DNA from: Pseudaeromonas sharmana
GTDB lineage: Bacteria > Pseudomonadota > Gammaproteobacteria > Enterobacterales > Aeromonadaceae
Direction of reading: 5' to 3'
Length of the DNA: 64,000 nucleotides
Assembly (NCBI RefSeq): GCF_042649925.1
Contig: NZ_JBHSAF010000001.1
Coordinates: forward strand, 650,449-714,448
Under the pieces are notes generated by a model that saw nothing but the letters and a program-made list of their open reading frames with translations, was not told the origin of the DNA and ran no database searches. This document shows, one piece after another, positions 9,143 to 18,923 of the stretch (the stretch's first letter is position 1; every line of letters starts with the position of its first letter). Made by a program: the position numbers and the translations under genes.

Positions 9143-11386
9143 ATGCAACAGCCTGACGTTACCTTGTTCTCCTATCCGAAGTATTGGGCCGAGTGTCTCG
9201 GTCCGGCGCCGTTTCTGCCCATGTCGCGTGATGAGATGGATCAGCTTGGCTGGGATAGCTGTGACATTGTCATCATCAGTGGTGACGCCTATGTCGACCA
9301 TCCGAGCTTTGGCATGGCGGTTATCGGTCGTTTTCTTGAGGCGCAGGGTTTTCGCGTCGGCATCATTGCCCAGCCGGACTGGAACAGCAAAGAGCCATTT
9401 ATGGCGCTCGGTAAACCCAATCTGTTTTTTGGTGTTTCTGCCGGCAACATGGACTCGATGATTAACCGCTATACGGCTGACAAAAAGCTCCGGCATGATG
9501 ACGCCTATACCCCAGGCAATGTCGGCGGTAAACGTCCTGATCGGGCTGTGCTGGTCTATAGCCAGCGTTGCAAGGAAGCTTATAAGGACGTGCCTGTCGT
9601 GGTGGGTGGCATAGAGGCGTCACTGCGCCGTATCGCCCACTATGATTATTGGTCGGAAACGATTCGTCGTTCCGTACTGTTTGACTCCAAAGCGGATATC
9701 CTGGTCTACGGTAATGCCGAGCGACCGATTGCCGAGATCGCTCATCGCTTGTCTCGGGGTGAACGTATCGACCAGATGCAAGGTATTCGCGGTACCGCTG
9801 TGTTGCGGCGCGAGGCGTTGCCTGGTTGGCGAGGGGTCGACTCAACGCGCCTGGATAAACTCGGCAAGATAGACCCGATTCCCAACCCGTATATGGAAGA
9901 TGCGCCCTGTGCCAGCACAAGCGCGCCTCAGCCAGAGACCGAAGCCAAGCCAATTTTGGTTCAGCCTGCCAAGCCCAGACCATGGGAACAAACTTATGTC
10001 CTGTTACCATCTTATGAGAAGGTGAAAGCAGATAAGGTTCTGTATGCCCATGCCTCGCGGGTATTGCACCATGAGACCAACCCGGGGTGTGCCCGTGCGT
10101 TGATGCAAAAACATGGTGATCGCTATGTATGGGTGAATCCACCTGCTTATCCGTTGTCGACAGATGAGATGGATATGGTTTTTGCGCTGCCTTATCAGCG
10201 GATACCCCATCCGGCATACGGTCAGCAGAAGATCCCGGCTTATGACATGATCAAAACCTCGGTCAACATCATGCGTGGCTGCTTCGGCGGTTGCACCTTC
10301 TGTTCCATTACCGAACACGAAGGCCGCATCATTCAAAGCCGTTCTGAAGAATCGATACTCAATGAAGTGGAAGCCATCCGGGATAAGGTCCCTGGATTTA
10401 CTGGCGTGATTTCTGATCTCGGTGGGCCCACCGCCAACATGTACATGTTGCGCTGCAAGAGTCCGAAGGCTGAAGAGAGCTGCCGGCGCGCCTCCTGTGT
10501 CTATCCCAGCATCTGTCCGCACATGGATACCGATCATACGCCGACCATCAATCTGTATCGCAAGGCGCGGCAGATTAAAGGCATCAAGAAAATCTTGATT
10601 GCATCCGGTGTCCGTTATGACCTGGCGGTAGAGGATCCTCGCTATGTTCGCGAACTGGTGATGCATCATGTCGGTGGCTACCTGAAGATTGCACCAGAGC
10701 ATACAGAAGAGGGCCCGCTGTCCAAGATGATGAAACCGGGGATGGGCAGCTATTACCGTTTCAAGGAGTTGTTTGACAAGTACTCCAAGGAAGCGGGAAA
10801 AGAGCAGTACCTGATTCCTTATTTCATCTCGGCGCATCCAGGGACGCGCGACGAAGACATGATCAATCTGGCGTTGTGGCTTAAGAGCAATAATTTCCGC
10901 CTCGACCAGGTGCAGAATTTTTATCCGTCCCCGCTGGCCACGGCCACCACCATGTATTATTCGGAAGTCGATCCGTTACATAAGGTGACGTATAAATCGG
11001 ATTCGGTATTTGTCGTCAAAGGCGAACGTCGCCGCCGTCTGCACAAGGCCATCTTGCGTTACCACGATGCAGCCGGGTGGCCCATGATCCGCGAGGCGCT
11101 TCAGGAGATGGGGATGGCGCATTTGATTGGCAGCGGTCCTCAGTATCTGATTCCACCTGAGTCACAGAGCCGCAATCGTGCGCCGAAGAAAGGCCAGCCG
11201 GCCCTGACCAGGCACACGGATATTGCGCATCAGCGCAACCATGGTGCGCCGAAGGCCAAACCAGCCCACGCTTCGGCTCGGCGTGAGGCGCCCCAGGGTA
11301 ATGGCAAAAGTCCGTCCAGGCCAGCGTCTCACCAGGGACGGGGACAGCCGAATACGGCAAAAGCCTCTCGCCAGAAGTCGCGCTAG
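9143..11386 (+). CDS. ygiQ: YgiQ-family radical SAM protein (UPF0313)
   Basis: This 747-residue cytoplasmic protein has the family's N-terminal domain (PDVTLFSYPKYWAECLG...) and a radical SAM core. The cluster-binding motif CFGGCTFC has Cys380, Cys384 and Cys387 in CxxxCxxC spacing. A cysteine-rich insert follows (about 445-465, including SCRRASCVYPSICPH). The C-terminal 70 residues are basic and low in complexity, as in other family members. The reaction catalysed is not established. The gene stands alone, about 160 bases after the cold-shock gene, and ends before a strong terminator. Confidence 0.93.
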   Translation: MQQPDVTLFSYPKYWAECLGPAPFLPMSRDEMDQLGWDSCDIVIISGDAYVDHPSFGMAVIGRFLEAQGFRVGIIAQPDWNSKEPFMALGKPNLFFGVSAGNMDSMINRYTADKKLRHDDAYTPGNVGGKRPDRAVLVYSQRCKEAYKDVPVVVGGIEASLRRIAHYDYWSETIRRSVLFDSKADILVYGNAERPIAEIAHRLSRGERIDQMQGIRGTAVLRREALPGWRGVDSTRLDKLGKIDPIPNPYMEDAPCASTSAPQPETEAKPILVQPAKPRPWEQTYVLLPSYEKVKADKVLYAHASRVLHHETNPGCARALMQKHGDRYVWVNPPAYPLSTDEMDMVFALPYQRIPHPAYGQQKIPAYDMIKTSVNIMRGCFGGCTFCSITEHEGRIIQSRSEESILNEVEAIRDKVPGFTGVISDLGGPTANMYMLRCKSPKAEESCRRASCVYPSICPHMDTDHTPTINLYRKARQIKGIKKILIASGVRYDLAVEDPRYVRELVMHHVGGYLKIAPEHTEEGPLSKMMKPGMGSYYRFKELFDKYSKEAGKEQYLIPYFISAHPGTRDEDMINLALWLKSNNFRLDQVQNFYPSPLATATTMYYSEVDPLHKVTYKSDSVFVVKGERRRRLHKAILRYHDAAGWPMIREALQEMGMAHLIGSGPQYLIPPESQSRNRAPKKGQPALTRHTDIAHQRNHGAPKAKPAHASARREAPQGNGKSPSRPASHQGRGQPNTAKASRQKSR

Positions 11387-11398
11387 ACTCACGCTTCC

Positions 11399-11430
11399 TT
11401 GACCCGGCTCTTGCCGGGTCAGTTTTTTAT
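11399..11430 (+). terminator. Rho-independent terminator of ygiQ
   Basis: Stem TGACCCGGC / GCCGGGTCA with loop TCTT, followed by GTTTTTT. Confidence 0.95.
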
Positions 11431-11462
11431 TGTCATCGTGTGCGTAACCAAGGAGGGATTCG

Positions 11463-11945
11463 ATGAGAACAGTCTGGTGCGGGCTGCTGAGCGTTCTGAT
11501 GACTTGTCATGTGTGGGCGGGTGACAGTGCGCTGGAGTTGGCAGATCTGATTGGCGGCAAGGAGCAATATCAGCGCCAGAGTCATCAGGTGCTGTTAGAG
11601 ATGATCCGTAAGCAACCGGCAATGGCGCGCTATCAAAGGGTTGTGCAACGATGGGCCCAGGAGTATCTGACGTGGGAGCGGATGCGGGCCGAATTGGCGA
11701 TGACGTATCATGCCCACTTTACCCATCAGGAAATTGAGCAGATGGTGCAGTTTTTCCGCACCCCGGTTGGCCAGAAGTATGTTCGCTATACGCCGTTGAT
11801 GCGCGAAGAGATGATCCGCATCGGTCAGCGGTTGGCTCGGGAACAACAACCACGCTTGATCATGATGCTGAGAGCGGCAGGCGCCAAGGTGGAGATGCGT
11901 CAGCCGGCGAGCAGCGCAACCTCTTCACAATCAAACAGCCAATAA
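11463..11945 (+). CDS. Exported DUF2059-type protein
   Basis: This 160-residue protein begins with a signal peptide (MRTVWCGLLSVLMTCHVWAG, cleavage near residue 20), so it is expected in the periplasm. The core, with HFTHQEIEQMVQFFRTPVGQKY, matches the DUF2059 pattern of a short helical domain. The function is unknown. The start follows aaggaggg at ideal spacing. The last 46 bases overlap the convergent end of the EAL-CBS-GGDEF gene, so the two messages could interfere. Confidence 0.8.
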   Translation: MRTVWCGLLSVLMTCHVWAGDSALELADLIGGKEQYQRQSHQVLLEMIRKQPAMARYQRVVQRWAQEYLTWERMRAELAMTYHAHFTHQEIEQMVQFFRTPVGQKYVRYTPLMREEMIRIGQRLAREQQPRLIMMLRAAGAKVEMRQPASSATSSQSNSQ

Positions 11946-13636
11946 CTCGCAGTCTGGTTCTGCTTGGCCCGTTTCTTGGCGACAGTTAGAGCATCAATGA
12001 GCTGACTGCGGTTCATATCGCTGTCATCAGACCAGGCAACTACCCCGATGGCTAACGTCAGCAGTGGAAACAGGCGTTTGTTGCCATCGCGGTCCAATCC
12101 CTCGATACCACCTCGCAACCAGTCCGCTTCCCGATAAAACTGTCGCCGTGCTTGCTGGAATGCGTGCTGCAGTCGCTCCAGTCTACCAGACCAGTCGCTT
12201 GCCTTGAGGATAAGAATAAAATCATCACCACCAAGGTGGCCAAGGAAATTGTGGGGATGCCCTACGTGATGTCGTAATAGATCGGCTAGTTGGCAGATTA
12301 CCTGATCACCTCTGTCATAACCGCAGACATCGTTATAGGGTTTGAAATGGTTTAAATCGCAATACACCAGATAAAACGCCTGCTGCTTGTCTATTGCTTG
12401 CTCGATAGCCATGTGGATCGGGACGTTACCGGGTAACAACGTTAGCGGATTGGCATGCTGCGCCATCCGAATTTTATACTCGGTGAGCTGTCGGACCAGC
12501 TCGCTGAGATAGCCAAGCCCAAGAAAACGTCCCTGTTCACAGATCAGAAACCAGCTGTCCATGTCCAGATTGTTTTGCTCCAGTAACTGCTGGCTCACTT
12601 GTAATGGGTCCAGGCTGCTTTCGATGAGGATGGGCTCGGGATCCATTAATCGGCTCACGGGTTGGCGTGAGTAGAGTGCATGGCCAAAGCGCTCGGCAAA
12701 ACGCGTCAGTAGCTGCTCCCTGCGCAATAGCCCCTGAGCAATGCCTTGTGCGTCGACCACGGGTATACATTGCAGGTTAAGTTGCGTATTAAATAGTTCC
12801 AGTGCCTGCTGGCAAGGTTGGTTGGCGGTCAGGGTGGGAACGGGATGGACGAATTGGCGCATTTTTCGAAGATTGCCTTCCCATATCTCGCTGTGCGGTA
12901 TGGGTGGCATCTCCGGAAGTTCGATAGCGAGGTCGGCAGCCGGACAGGCGATGGCAAATCCTTGAACGTGACGCACACCAAGCCCAAGTAAGCATTGCCA
13001 CTGGCTACGTGTTTCCACGCCTTCTACGATAAATTGACTGCCGGTATCCTGAGCCAGCCTGATTAGTTGACTGACAAAGCGCTGTCGTTGAGTGCTTTGC
13101 TCAATGTCTGTGACAAAACAACGATCGAGTTTGACATAATCCGGCTTCAGCTCCATCCAGCGCCGTAATCCCGAAAAAGCACTTCCCAAGTCATCCAATG
13201 CGACACCGATACCACAATGTTGCAGCTCAGCGACCAGATTGGACAGCGGGATCTCCTCCTGACTCTGCTGCTCCGTAATTTCGATCACCAGTCGTTCTGG
13301 GGCCAGGTTATAGCGTTGCGTCAGCTGATAAATCGGATTGACCCCGATCTGGAATAGCACCGAGGGGGACAAATTGACAAATAACCGGCTGCGGCTGGGT
13401 GACGCTAATTGCTGGAAGCGGGCCAGCGCCAACTCGAGACAATGCTGCTCCAGTAACGTCTGTTTTGCCGTTGCGCGGGCGAGGGCAAACAAGGCACCGG
13501 CACTGAAATAGGGGGTAAATTGCGGACCTCTCGCCAAGGCTTCATAGCCCAGGGGGGATGCATGTCCCGCCGAAACAATGGGTTGAAACAGTATTGAGAT
13601 GTGATTGTCAGCCAGCAACTGCTCAATGGATGTCAT
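11900..13636 (-). CDS. EAL-CBS-GGDEF protein, probable c-di-GMP phosphodiesterase
   Basis: This 578-residue cytoplasmic protein has three modules. An EAL domain (about 1-245) carries YEALARG, the Asn in LFVNLSP, the Glu in VIEITEQ, the DDLGSAFSGL pair, KLD and VEGVETR, so all metal and catalytic positions look intact. A tandem CBS pair (about 255-375) follows, a likely nucleotide-sensing regulatory unit. The GGDEF domain (about 400-570) has GGDDF in place of GGDEF, so synthase activity is uncertain and it may act as a GTP or c-di-GMP sensor. Degradation of c-di-GMP is the likely main activity. No membrane segment is present. Confidence 0.88.
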   Translation of the reverse strand: MTSIEQLLADNHISILFQPIVSAGHASPLGYEALARGPQFTPYFSAGALFALARATAKQTLLEQHCLELALARFQQLASPSRSRLFVNLSPSVLFQIGVNPIYQLTQRYNLAPERLVIEITEQQSQEEIPLSNLVAELQHCGIGVALDDLGSAFSGLRRWMELKPDYVKLDRCFVTDIEQSTQRQRFVSQLIRLAQDTGSQFIVEGVETRSQWQCLLGLGVRHVQGFAIACPAADLAIELPEMPPIPHSEIWEGNLRKMRQFVHPVPTLTANQPCQQALELFNTQLNLQCIPVVDAQGIAQGLLRREQLLTRFAERFGHALYSRQPVSRLMDPEPILIESSLDPLQVSQQLLEQNNLDMDSWFLICEQGRFLGLGYLSELVRQLTEYKIRMAQHANPLTLLPGNVPIHMAIEQAIDKQQAFYLVYCDLNHFKPYNDVCGYDRGDQVICQLADLLRHHVGHPHNFLGHLGGDDFILILKASDWSGRLERLQHAFQQARRQFYREADWLRGGIEGLDRDGNKRLFPLLTLAIGVVAWSDDSDMNRSQLIDALTVAKKRAKQNQTASYWLFDCEEVALLAG

Positions 13637-13732
13637 GGCGTCTTTCCGTCCTAGTCATGTCTGCGCACTATAAGGCGAGCACATGACATGGCCATGACAA
13701 CCGTTGCAAAAGCGTGTTCGTAGATGACAGCA

Positions 13733-14212
13733 TCAGTGGCAATCGCATTTTTTCAGTTTCTTGCCACTGCCGCAGGGACATGGGCTATTGGGACCGATTT
13801 GCAACGCTTTGGGGACAGGTAAAAACCGCCCTGTGGTATAGACCCAGCGACCAGCCAGCTTTTCAAAGCGTGACTCCTCATGATGTGCGTGGATTCCTGA
13901 GTCATCGCGGTACCACGCCAGGAATAGGACTGTGCCTTGCTGTTCATCCTCTTGAACTTTGCTAGCCATTACCTGCAATTTCAACCAGTGTCCATCTTGA
14001 CTGTCACGGGCTAATGCTTGGGCGTCGCTCACAGGGCAATAGTCTGGGTGCCAGGTTTCAACCAGATAGGGCCAGGCGGCCACGACAAACGCGCTAAAGC
14101 GAGAGCGCATCAGTGCTTCTGGCGATGTCGGCAGCCTTTTCCCAAGAATATAGGGCTCACAACATGATGCAAAGGGTTGTTGACTGCCACACGGGCAGGA
14201 TGTCAGGGACAC
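13733..14212 (-). CDS. ychJ: YchJ family protein with two SEC-C motifs
   Basis: This 159-residue cytoplasmic protein has a zinc-binding SEC-C motif at each end (CPCGSQQPFASCC and CPCGSGKKLKKCDCH) around an NTF2-like middle, the arrangement of E. coli YchJ (UPF0225). The function is unknown; SEC-C motifs in SecA bind zinc and contact ribosomes or SecB. The start is a GTG at 14212 placed 6 bases after AAGGAG. It sits between two c-di-GMP genes on the same strand, with no sign of a functional link. Confidence 0.9.
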   Translation of the reverse strand: MSLTSCPCGSQQPFASCCEPYILGKRLPTSPEALMRSRFSAFVVAAWPYLVETWHPDYCPVSDAQALARDSQDGHWLKLQVMASKVQEDEQQGTVLFLAWYRDDSGIHAHHEESRFEKLAGRWVYTTGRFLPVPKALQIGPNSPCPCGSGKKLKKCDCH

Positions 14213-14280
14213 GAAATACTCCTTGATACGGTAGTTGTGTTACGTCGCACACTCGTGTTGGGGTTCGAAAATTGGATGCC

Positions 14281-15546
14281 CTACTCGGCGGGCATGGCGG
14301 TCAGTTCTGATTGCTCACCCGACGAAAAATAGTAGCAGTAGCGTTTGCCAAGACTAAAGAAGTCGCGTTGTGGTGGTGTTAGCTCGTCTAATTCGAGGGT
14401 GCGGGCTATGGTTCTTTCATCTTGTCGCAGATTAATCAAATCCACACCTTCAGGCACTTTCCCTTTCTGGAAGGGGAGGATACAAGGTTTGAGGGCGGCG
14501 CTGGGATCACTGGACATGACCAGTGCCACTGTTTCATCACTCAGTTGCACCAGGCTGCCAGGCGGGTAGATGCCCATGACCTTGATAAGCAACTGGATAA
14601 AGTTACCATCGAGTTGTTTATTCGCTCGTTTATACAGTGCAGCAATGACCTGATTCGGAACAACAGCCTTGCCAAGGTGCCGCGGATGCAACTGTTCATC
14701 ATAACTGTCGACGACTGCCAGTAGTCGGGCGAGTGGCTCTATTTTGTCGCCTTGCAGTGCCTGCGGATAGCCTGAGCCGTCCAAGCGCTCATGGTGTTGG
14801 TGAACAGCTTGGCGGATCCGTTGTGAGAAGGCATTCATCTGGCCGAGCTGATCGAAACCATATTGTACGTGCATATTCAAGAAGTTGGTTTCTGCCTTGG
14901 TTAACTCGGTGCGCTTGCGCAGGATCTGCGACGGGATCTTGAGTTCGCCGATATCGTGTACCAACCCCGCCAGGCCAGCATCTTCGATTTCCAGCGGTGG
15001 CCAGCCGGCTTCACGAGCCACTAGCATGCTGATGAAGGCTACATTCAGGCTATGCAATAACAGGCTATCGGCCTGTGCAGGGAGGCGCACCAAATGCAAG
15101 CCAACCGGCCCCTCCTGCTGACAGAGATACTGACTGGCTTGGCGCACCAGTTCGGCAACAGTACCAAGCCCTTCATCCGGATTGATATTCAGACGGCTTA
15201 AGGAGTCGCGCAAGGGGACGACAGAATTACCGTAGGCGCGTTCAGCATTGCGAATGGAGCGTCGCAGTTGTTGTTGTTGTAACTTGTGACGCTCGAGCTC
15301 GGGATCCACCGCCGGAGCGACGATTTCTTCTTCCGTGATCGGCGGGGGGGTGATAATCACCTCAGTGGTGCTCTTATCGGGATCGACGATGATCTCTCGT
15401 AAACCAATTTGGCGCACGATATCTAGTTGGGCGTCGTCTTTGATGCGAAATGAGCTGAACAAGAAGGGGTGCTGCTTCCAGCTGAGAGGCAACTTGATGT
15501 AGTGACCAACACGTAAATCTGCAACAGGTACCGAGATGTCCGCCAT
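14281..15546 (-). CDS. HD-GYP domain protein with DUF3391, divergent active site
   Basis: This 421-residue protein has an N-terminal DUF3391 region (about 1-130) and an HD-GYP domain (about 150-345). The second signature HHERLDGSGYP is intact. The first reads LVHDIGELKIP, with Glu where most active family members have Lys, and the motif that is usually DALTS...RPYK is replaced by DEQLHPRHLGK. It may be a slow or regulatory c-di-GMP phosphodiesterase. The start is well supported (AGGAGG 7 bases upstream). The relation to the canonical paralogue at 386-1585 suggests duplication or divergent specialisation. Confidence 0.85.
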   Translation of the reverse strand: MADISVPVADLRVGHYIKLPLSWKQHPFLFSSFRIKDDAQLDIVRQIGLREIIVDPDKSTTEVIITPPPITEEEIVAPAVDPELERHKLQQQQLRRSIRNAERAYGNSVVPLRDSLSRLNINPDEGLGTVAELVRQASQYLCQQEGPVGLHLVRLPAQADSLLLHSLNVAFISMLVAREAGWPPLEIEDAGLAGLVHDIGELKIPSQILRKRTELTKAETNFLNMHVQYGFDQLGQMNAFSQRIRQAVHQHHERLDGSGYPQALQGDKIEPLARLLAVVDSYDEQLHPRHLGKAVVPNQVIAALYKRANKQLDGNFIQLLIKVMGIYPPGSLVQLSDETVALVMSSDPSAALKPCILPFQKGKVPEGVDLINLRQDERTIARTLELDELTPPQRDFFSLGKRYCYYFSSGEQSELTAMPAE

Positions 15547-15594
15547 GAATTCCTCCTGTCTTCATCGGAAAAGTTAGCAAATTCAGGCGGTGCA

Positions 15595-15628
15595 GGCAAA
15601 AGAAAGGCCCGCACAATGTGCGGGCCTT
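15595..15628 (-). terminator. Terminator of adhE
   Basis: An 11-bp stem (AAGGCCCGCAC / GTGCGGGCCTT) with a 3-base loop lies 20 bases past the adhE stop; the minus strand continues T-rich (TTTCTTTTGC). Confidence 0.9.
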
Positions 15629-15648
15629 ATCAGTCAGCAGGAGAAGAA

Positions 15649-18306
15649 TTACTTCTTCTTCTTGCCTTCTTCTTTCTTCTCTTCCTTGGCTTCTACAACA
15701 GTGCCTTCAACATAAGGACGGCCGTAGTAGGAGTCGAGCAGGACTTGCTTCAGTTCGCTGATCAGCGGGTAGCGCGGGTTGGCGCCAGTGCACTGGTCAT
15801 CGAAAGCTTCTACAGAGAGCTTGTCGACAGCAGCCAGGAACTTCTCTTCCGGTACGCCTGCTTCGCGGATGGACATCGGGATGTCCAGATCCTTCTTCAG
15901 GCCGTCCAGCCATGCCAGCAGCTTCTCGATCTTGGCTGCGGTACGGTCACCAGCAGCAGTCAGACCCAGATGGTCAGCAACTTCGGCATAACGACGACGC
16001 GCTTGCGGACGGTCGTATTGAGAGAACGCAGTTTGCTTGGTCGGGTTGTCGTTAGCGTTGTAACGGATCACGTTGCTGATCAGCAGGGCGTTGGCCAGAC
16101 CGTGCGGAATGTGGAATTCAGCACCCAGCTTGTGCGCCATGGAGTGGCACACACCCAGGAAGGCGTTGGCGAATGCGATACCAGCGATGGTAGCTGCATT
16201 GTGTACCTTCTCACGAGCAACCATGTCCGCCTTGCCGTTCTTGTAGCTAGAAGGCAGGTATTCCTTCAGCATCTTCAGCGCTTGCAGGGCTTGGCCGTCA
16301 GAGTATTCGTTAGCGATAACGGATACATAGGCTTCCATGGCGTGAGTCACGGCGTCAACACCACCGAACGCACACAGGGACTTAGGCATGTTGGCAACCA
16401 GGTTGGCGTCAACGATGGCCATGTTCGGGGTCAGCTCGTAGTCGGCCAGTGGGTACTTAACACCAGTGGTGTCGTCAGTTACTACGGCGAACGGAGTAAC
16501 TTCAGAACCGGTACCGGAGGTGGTGGTGATACAAACCAGCTCGGCCTTTTGACCCATCTTCGGGAACTTGTAGATACGCTTACGGATGTCCATGAAGCGC
16601 ATGGCCAGATCTTCGAAGGCAGTGTTCGGATGCTCGTACATTACCCACATGATCTTGGCAGCGTCCATTGGTGAACCACCACCCAGCGCCAGGATGACAT
16701 CCGGCTTGAAGGAGTTGGCCATTTCTGCGCCCTTGCGGACGATGGACAGCGTCGGGTCAGCTTCTACTTCGTAGAACACTTCCACTTCCATGGACATACC
16801 CTTCAGCAGGCGAACCAGCTCATCGGCATAACCGTTGTTGAACAGGAAGCGGTCGGTGACCACCATGGCGCGCTTCTTGCCTTCCAGATCGCTCAGTGCG
16901 ATCGGCAGAGAACCACGACGGAAGTAGATAGATTTCGGAAGTTTGTGCCACAGCATATTTTCAGCCCGTTTAGCGACCATCTTCTTGTTGATCAAGTGCT
17001 TCGGACCAACGTTTTCGGAGATGGAGTTACCACCCCATGAACCACAACCCAGAGTCAGGGAAGGAGCCATTGCGAAGTTGTACAGGTCACCGATACCACC
17101 GTGAGTGGTCGGAGTGTTGATCAGGATACGTGCGGTCTTCATCTTGTCACCGAAGTACTTGACGCGATCGGCGTTCAAGTCCTGGTCGGTGTACAGGCCA
17201 GAGGTGTGACCGATACCACCCAGGTTGACCATGTCACAAGCCATGTCGACGGCTTCTTCAAAGTTCTTGGCGCGGAACATACCCAGGGTCGGAGAGAGCT
17301 TCTCGTGAGCGAACTCTTCTTCTTCACAGATCTTCACGCCTTCACCGATCAGGATCTTGGTGTCAGCAGGAACCTTGACGCCAGACATTTCGGCGATCTT
17401 GGTAGCCGGTTGACCCACGATGGCGGCGTTCATGGCGCCATTGATCAGGATAACTTTACGTACCTTGTCGGCTTCTTCCTTGGACAGGACATAGCCCTTG
17501 TGGCTGGCGAAACGTTCCTTGACCTGGTCGTAGATAGCATCAACAACGATGACTGCCTGTTCAGACGCACAAACCACACCGTTATCGAAGGTCTTGGACA
17601 TCAGGATAGAAGCAACAGCACGCTTGACGTCGGCAGTTTCGTCGATGACAACCGGAACGTTACCTGCACCAACACCGATAGCCGGCTTACCAGAAGAGTA
17701 AGCAGCCTTCACCATGCCAGGACCACCGGTGGCCAGGATCAGGTTGATATCGTTGTGCTTCATCAGCGCGTTGGACAGCTCAACAGACGGTTGGTCGATC
17801 CAGCCGATGATGTCAGCCGGTGCACCAGCAGCGATGGCTGCATCCAGTACCAGCTTGGCAGCGGTATTGGTAGAGTTCTTGGCACGTGGGTGCGGGGAGA
17901 AGATGATGGCATTGCGGGTCTTCAGAGCAATCAGAGACTTGAAGATCGCAGTGGAGGTCGGGTTGGTGGTCGGAACGATACCACAGATGATACCAACCGG
18001 CTCAGCGATGGTGACGGTACCGAACTCGTCGTCTTCGCTCAGGATGCCACAGGTCTTTTCGTCCTTGTACTTGTTGTAGATGTACTCGGATGCGAAGTGG
18101 TTTTTGATAACCTTATCTTCGATGATACCCATGCCAGATTCAGCAACGGCCATTTGAGCCAGCGGAATACGGGCATTGTTGGCAGCCAGGGCAGCAGCGC
18201 GGAAAATTTTGTCTACTTGCTCTTGAGAGTAAGTAGCAAATACACGCTGGGCGGCCTTGACACGCGCAACCAGTTCATCCAATTCGGCAAGATTTGTAAC
18301 TGCCAT
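15649..18306 (-). CDS. adhE: Bifunctional acetaldehyde-CoA/alcohol dehydrogenase
   Basis: AdhE reduces acetyl-CoA to acetaldehyde and then to ethanol, regenerating NAD+ during fermentation, and forms long filaments (spirosomes) in the cytoplasm. The 885-residue protein has an N-terminal CoA-acylating aldehyde dehydrogenase half with the catalytic cysteine in GVVCASEQ (Cys246). The C-terminal half is an iron-dependent alcohol dehydrogenase with GGGSPMDAAK, CHSMAHKLG and FHIPHGLANA histidines. It ends in a Lys/Glu-rich tail. The start follows AGGAG. The product length and divergent placement beside ychE match the enteric locus. Anaerobic control is suggested by an FNR-like site upstream. Confidence 0.97.
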   Translation of the reverse strand: MAVTNLAELDELVARVKAAQRVFATYSQEQVDKIFRAAALAANNARIPLAQMAVAESGMGIIEDKVIKNHFASEYIYNKYKDEKTCGILSEDDEFGTVTIAEPVGIICGIVPTTNPTSTAIFKSLIALKTRNAIIFSPHPRAKNSTNTAAKLVLDAAIAAGAPADIIGWIDQPSVELSNALMKHNDINLILATGGPGMVKAAYSSGKPAIGVGAGNVPVVIDETADVKRAVASILMSKTFDNGVVCASEQAVIVVDAIYDQVKERFASHKGYVLSKEEADKVRKVILINGAMNAAIVGQPATKIAEMSGVKVPADTKILIGEGVKICEEEEFAHEKLSPTLGMFRAKNFEEAVDMACDMVNLGGIGHTSGLYTDQDLNADRVKYFGDKMKTARILINTPTTHGGIGDLYNFAMAPSLTLGCGSWGGNSISENVGPKHLINKKMVAKRAENMLWHKLPKSIYFRRGSLPIALSDLEGKKRAMVVTDRFLFNNGYADELVRLLKGMSMEVEVFYEVEADPTLSIVRKGAEMANSFKPDVILALGGGSPMDAAKIMWVMYEHPNTAFEDLAMRFMDIRKRIYKFPKMGQKAELVCITTTSGTGSEVTPFAVVTDDTTGVKYPLADYELTPNMAIVDANLVANMPKSLCAFGGVDAVTHAMEAYVSVIANEYSDGQALQALKMLKEYLPSSYKNGKADMVAREKVHNAATIAGIAFANAFLGVCHSMAHKLGAEFHIPHGLANALLISNVIRYNANDNPTKQTAFSQYDRPQARRRYAEVADHLGLTAAGDRTAAKIEKLLAWLDGLKKDLDIPMSIREAGVPEEKFLAAVDKLSVEAFDDQCTGANPRYPLISELKQVLLDSYYGRPYVEGTVVEAKEEKKEEGKKKK

Positions 18307-18388
18307 ATCTTTCTCCTACTGAGTTTTGAAAACTGTTTACAAAGATGGCGCTTTACTTGAGGAAGGAAACGTGAAACCAGCGTTGACG

Positions 18389-18416
18389 AGTATACACAAT
18401 GCTGGCTTTACAACAA
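18389..18416 (-). promoter_or_regulatory. Candidate adhE promoter
   Basis: On the minus strand TTGTTG (18416-18411) and TATACT (18394-18389) are 16 bases apart, giving a predicted leader of about 75 nt before adhE. The -35 element is imperfect. Confidence 0.45.
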
Positions 18417-18486
18417 TTTTCCTGCCGGCGGTGCTTTAGAAACAACTTTCGTATCGGATTATAGAAGCGGTGTTAGGGTGGCTAAC

Positions 18487-18500
18487 TTGATCCAGGTCAA
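18487..18500. promoter_or_regulatory. FNR-like binding site
   Basis: TTGAT-CCAG-GTCAA matches the FNR consensus TTGAT-N4-ATCAA at 9 of 10 specified bases. It lies between adhE and ychE, about 185 bases upstream of the adhE start codon, a plausible place for oxygen control of a fermentative gene. Confidence 0.5.
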
Positions 18501-18923
18501 TTGTTGTAAAATGACAAAAGAAATTTTATTTCATGATAGCGATTGCATCTGGATTGGATTTTTGCATGTCTCTGATACCACAAGAAAATGTTCGGTTTCT
18601 GACAAAGTAAAAACTAACTGTTTGTATCTATTGGCGCAGTGGGGTATGCAGTGTTTGCGACAAGCCAAGTTCTCCTTTGAGGCCGCACGAAGACTGGAAT
18701 TACCGTTAAATGAGTCCGCAGTATCAGGTTGGCGTATCGATGGCGTGGCCAAGAGCATCGGTGATGATATAAGCCTGAAATGTTCTAATTTGATAAAAAA
18801 AACTAATGTAAAAAGTAGGGGATTATTTTAATTGATTGGTCATTTGTAGCATGCTGAGCATAATCGGCGCGCCGAGCAGGCGGCTTAAAACTTGGTGTCG
18901 GTTTTCAATATTGTGGATGTGAC

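Larger units (their letters stand above)
18307..18923. other. Long AT-rich regulatory interval between adhE and ychE
   Basis: This 617-base stretch separates two divergent genes. Besides the promoter and FNR-like site listed separately I find no gene. A 117-codon plus-strand frame (18478-18831) starts with GTG, lacks a ribosome binding site and has an unconvincing composition. Confidence 0.5.

Noticed and set aside
15616..18360. Long plus-strand frames (352 and 419 codons) opposite adhE
   Set aside because: They are shadows of the adhE codon bias, with compositions rich in Val, Gly and Gln and no domains.
18478..18831. A 117-codon plus-strand frame between adhE and ychE
   Set aside because: It has no ribosome binding site and an unusual composition, and it covers the FNR-like site. 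It is more likely regulatory DNA.
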